Position numbers and translations under genes: made by a program
Assembly: GCA_937864895.1 (NCBI GenBank)
Contig: CALMDF010000211.1
Span: 1-7,294 of the forward strand
DNA length: 7,294 nucleotides
Source: an uncultured Holophagales bacterium
GTDB lineage: Bacteria; Acidobacteriota; Thermoanaerobaculia; UBA5066
Reading direction: 5' to 3'
The notes under the pieces: model-generated
Seen by the model: the letters and a program-made list of their open reading frames with translations, nothing else
What the model was told of the DNA's origin: nothing
Database searches by the model: none
Shown: positions 6,083 through 7,294 of the stretch, in pieces
How positions within the stretch are numbered: position 1 is the first letter of the stretch
How the letters are laid out: each line of letters begins with the position of its first letter

Positions 6083-6101
6083 GCCGCATCCCGAATGCGG
6101 C
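6083..6101 (+). promoter_or_regulatory. Perfect inverted repeat next to the -35 box, possible operator
   Basis: GCCGCAT (6083-6089) and ATGCGGC (6095-6101) form a 7-5-7 dyad ending one base before the TTGACA -35 element. A dyad here is well placed to bind a dimeric regulator or contact RNA polymerase. It does not match a metal-regulator operator that I can name. It could instead be a second part of the upstream terminator. Confidence 0.45.
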
Positions 6102-6102
6102 C

Positions 6103-6130
6103 TTGACAGGTCCGGATTTCGGTTTACCTT
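6103..6130 (+). promoter_or_regulatory. Sigma-70-type promoter of the Cys-rich/efflux unit
   Basis: A perfect -35 TTGACA (6103-6108), a 16-nt spacer containing AT-rich GGATTTCGGTTT, and a -10-like TACCTT (6125-6130). It is the only sequence in the window this close to the housekeeping consensus. Transcription would be expected to start about 6137, essentially at the ATG at 6138, which suggests a leaderless mRNA. Confidence 0.65.
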
Positions 6131-6137
6131 GGGGGCG

Positions 6138-6503
6138 ATGGGTTCGCACCGTTCCCGTGCCGCGTCAGCCGTTGCCGTTTTTCTGACGGTCGCGGTGTCG
6201 CTCCTCGGCGTCCGGCTCTTCGTCGGGGGAACGGCCGGGGCTTGCGGCCCGGTGGAATCGTCCTGCTGCTGCGGCCCCGAGAGCCCCGCCGGCGACGGCT
6301 GCGGCTGCACGGTCTCGCCGGCCACGCCCGTCCCCGCCGCCGTCCTGGCGTCCGTCGACGGGGTCCCCGCGCCCGACCTCGTGGCGGGCGCGGCGACGAC
6401 CGGCGGGAGCCCCTTCGCCTCGCGGACGCGGTGGGCCTCCTGGCCGGCGCCGCGGGCTCGTTCCGCCCCGACCCAGGCTCTTCTCGAGACCTTCCGGAAC
6501 TGA
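6138..6503 (+). CDS. Small cysteine-rich exported protein of unknown function
   Basis: 121 residues from the ATG at 6138. A hydrophobic segment at residues 9-30 (AVAVFLTVAVSLLGVRLFVG) is a signal peptide or membrane anchor. Just beyond it is a compact cysteine cluster: C36, the triplet C43-C44-C45, C55 and C57, in the contexts ACGPVE, SSCCCGPE and GCGCTV. The rest is Ala/Pro-rich and low in complexity. I do not recognise a named family. The cluster and its place directly before a TolC/CusC-type outer-membrane factor suggest periplasmic binding of a soft metal such as copper, silver or zinc; that is inference. The start is chosen because the promoter's -10 ends 7 nt before it; an in-frame upstream start at 6036 would place coding sequence across the terminator and promoter. 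Confidence 0.65.
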   Translation: MGSHRSRAASAVAVFLTVAVSLLGVRLFVGGTAGACGPVESSCCCGPESPAGDGCGCTVSPATPVPAAVLASVDGVPAPDLVAGAATTGGSPFASRTRWASWPAPRARSAPTQALLETFRN

Positions 6504-6504
6504 G

Positions 6505-6568
6505 ACCTCGGGAGACCGCGCTCTCGCCCGCCCCGTCCGGGGTGGCCCGATGACCGTTTTCCCGAGGT
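6505..6568 (+). promoter_or_regulatory. Long-range stem that could mask the efflux gene's ribosome binding site
   Basis: ACCTCGGGA (6505-6513) is an exact reverse complement of TCCCGAGGT (6560-6568), which contains most of the Shine-Dalgarno GAGGTGA of the next gene. One G-U and one A-U pair can extend the helix inward. Inside the loop, CCGCCCC (6528-6534) and GGGGTGG (6539-6545) form a nested stem. The 5' arm starts 2 nt after the Cys-rich gene's stop, so ribosomes finishing that gene would disrupt it. This reads as a translational-coupling or conditional RBS-masking structure. Confidence 0.5.
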
Positions 6569-6570
6569 GA
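6550..6570 (+). CDS. Possible leader mini-ORF (MTVFPR)
   Basis: ATG at 6550, six codons and TGA at 6568-6570, ending 3 nt before the start of the efflux gene. A G-rich GGGGTGG (6539-6545) precedes it at close spacing. Translation would run through the 3' arm of the RBS-masking stem. So short a frame can arise by chance and there is no conservation evidence here. Confidence 0.2.
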   Translation: MTVFPR

Positions 6571-6573
6571 CCC
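6564..6573 (+). promoter_or_regulatory. Ribosome binding site of the TolC-like gene
   Basis: GAGGTGA at 6564-6570, followed by CCC and the ATG at 6574. The match to the anti-Shine-Dalgarno sequence is long, with rather short spacing. Five of its bases lie in the predicted stem with 6505-6513. Confidence 0.7.
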
Positions 6574-7294
6574 ATGTCCCTGTCCCGTCCGTCCTCCCGG
6601 TGGACGCTTCCGGCGACTCTCGCCGCCGGCGTCCTCGCCATCTCCGCGCCGGCCGCCGAACCGCCTCCCGCAGACCCCGTCGAGGCGCTCGTCGCCGAAG
6701 CGCTCGAGAAGAGCCCCGCCCTCGCCGCCGCCCGTGCCGAGGTCGCGGCCGCGCGCGAGCGCGTCGCCCCCGCCGGCACGCTGCCCGACCCGATGCTCTC
6801 CCTCGGGTACGAAAACGACGGCGCCTCCTTCTCCCTCGGCGAGGAGCCGATGACCCGCCTCTCTCTCATGGCCGAGCAGCAGATCCCGTGGCCCGGCAAG
6901 CTCCGCGCCGCCGCGAAGCTGGCCGGGGCGGACGTGGCGGTCGTCGAGGCGCGCCTCGCGCGCATCCGTCTCTCCGTCGAGGCCGCCGTCCGCAGGGCGG
7001 CCGCGCGCCTCCTCGAGGCGCGCGAGCTCGAGGCCGTGACGCGCGACCAGGGGGCGACCTGGGAACGGATCGAGGCGGTCGCGCGGAACCGGTACGCCGC
7101 CGGCCTGGGGACCCAGCAGGACGTCCTGCGCGCGCAGGCCGAGCGGACGCGCCTCCTCCAGCAGGCGCGGCGCGACGAGGCGGCCGGGAGGGTGGCGCTC
7201 GCCGAGCTCCGCCGCCTTCTCCTCCGCGAACCCCACGAGCCGGTCTCCCTCGCGGGGGGACTCGCCGACTCGCTTCCCGTCGTGCCCGAGGCGG
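6574..7294 (+). CDS. TolC/CusC-family outer-membrane efflux protein, 3'-truncated by the window
   Basis: The first 240 residues are visible; full-length family members have about 400-480. The start at 6574 has a good ribosome binding site and a signal peptide (RWTLPATLAAGVLAISAPA, cleavage near residue 28). Typical outer-membrane factor features follow: an N-terminal helix (VEALVAEALEKSPALAAARAEV, residues about 36-57), LPDPMLSLGYEN (70-81), the EQQIPWPGKLRA motif (about 101-112), then a long Ala/Arg/Glu-rich helix leading to RYAAGLGTQQDVLRAQAER, characteristic of the family's coiled-coil tunnel repeat. The QQIPWPGKL element is typical of the CzcC/CusC heavy-metal branch, which forms the outer-membrane channel of an RND efflux pump. 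A membrane-fusion protein and an RND transporter would be expected just downstream. Substrate is not determined from this fragment. Confidence 0.9.
   Translation, partial: MSLSRPSSRWTLPATLAAGVLAISAPAAEPPPADPVEALVAEALEKSPALAAARAEVAAARERVAPAGTLPDPMLSLGYENDGASFSLGEEPMTRLSLMAEQQIPWPGKLRAAAKLAGADVAVVEARLARIRLSVEAAVRRAAARLLEARELEAVTRDQGATWERIEAVARNRYAAGLGTQQDVLRAQAERTRLLQQARRDEAAGRVALAELRRLLLREPHEPVSLAGGLADSLPVVPEA

Noticed and set aside
6036..6137. Upstream in-frame GTG start for the Cys-rich gene
   Set aside because: It would make the terminator hairpin, the dyad and the -35/-10 elements coding, and would bury the signal peptide behind 34 charged residues.
6124..7236. 370-codon minus-strand open frame over the Cys-rich and TolC-like genes
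   Set aside because: It is antisense to a clear TolC-family protein, low in complexity and Arg/Gly-rich, with no domain.
1..7294. CRISPR array, tRNA or rRNA genes
   Set aside because: No short regularly spaced repeats, tRNA-like cloverleaf or rRNA-conserved segment was seen on either strand.

Overview
The window is very GC-rich (roughly 70%), with long spurious open frames in every reading frame, few tRNA-like or low-GC stretches, and all real genes on the + strand. The combination of an ECF sigma factor, a zinc-finger anti-sigma factor with HEAT repeats, and a DUF4097 beta-repeat envelope protein, together with outer-membrane proteins, points to a Gram-negative, high-GC, environmental bacterium. 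An Acidobacteriota-type lineage fits best, but this is inference from gene content and not proven.

Layout. (a) 1-1303: the 3' end of an ECF sigma-70 gene, overlapping by 22 nt a membrane anti-sigma factor with an N-terminal zinc-binding motif, one membrane span and a C-terminal HEAT-repeat domain. (b) 1357-3270: a secreted DUF4097-type beta-strand repeat protein, followed by a terminator-like hairpin. (c) 3413-5354: a recombinant zone. The first 113 bases of a small outer-membrane beta-barrel gene run straight into a second, headless copy of the DUF4097 gene. (d) 5497-6024: the intact beta-barrel gene, ending in a strong hairpin. (e) 6083-7294: a new unit on its own promoter, with a short cysteine-rich exported protein followed by the 5' part of a TolC/CusC-like outer-membrane efflux protein that runs off the window.

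The dominant structural feature is a 2,084-bp direct tandem duplication (1442-3525 and 3526-5609). Wherever I compared them the copies look identical over about 2,009 bp. The last 75 bp, inside the beta-barrel gene, carry 8 differences in a coding-like pattern. The junction removes the start and signal peptide from the second DUF4097 copy and joins it out of frame to the beta-barrel signal peptide. Copy two is therefore probably a pseudogene, or the arrangement is an assembly chimera.

Working model: the sigma/anti-sigma pair probably senses an envelope condition, and the DUF4097 protein and beta-barrel are envelope products that may belong to its regulon. The downstream Cys-rich protein plus TolC-like gene looks like the start of a metal or toxic-compound efflux operon, with a near-consensus promoter, an adjacent inverted repeat and a possible RNA stem that masks the efflux gene's ribosome binding site.
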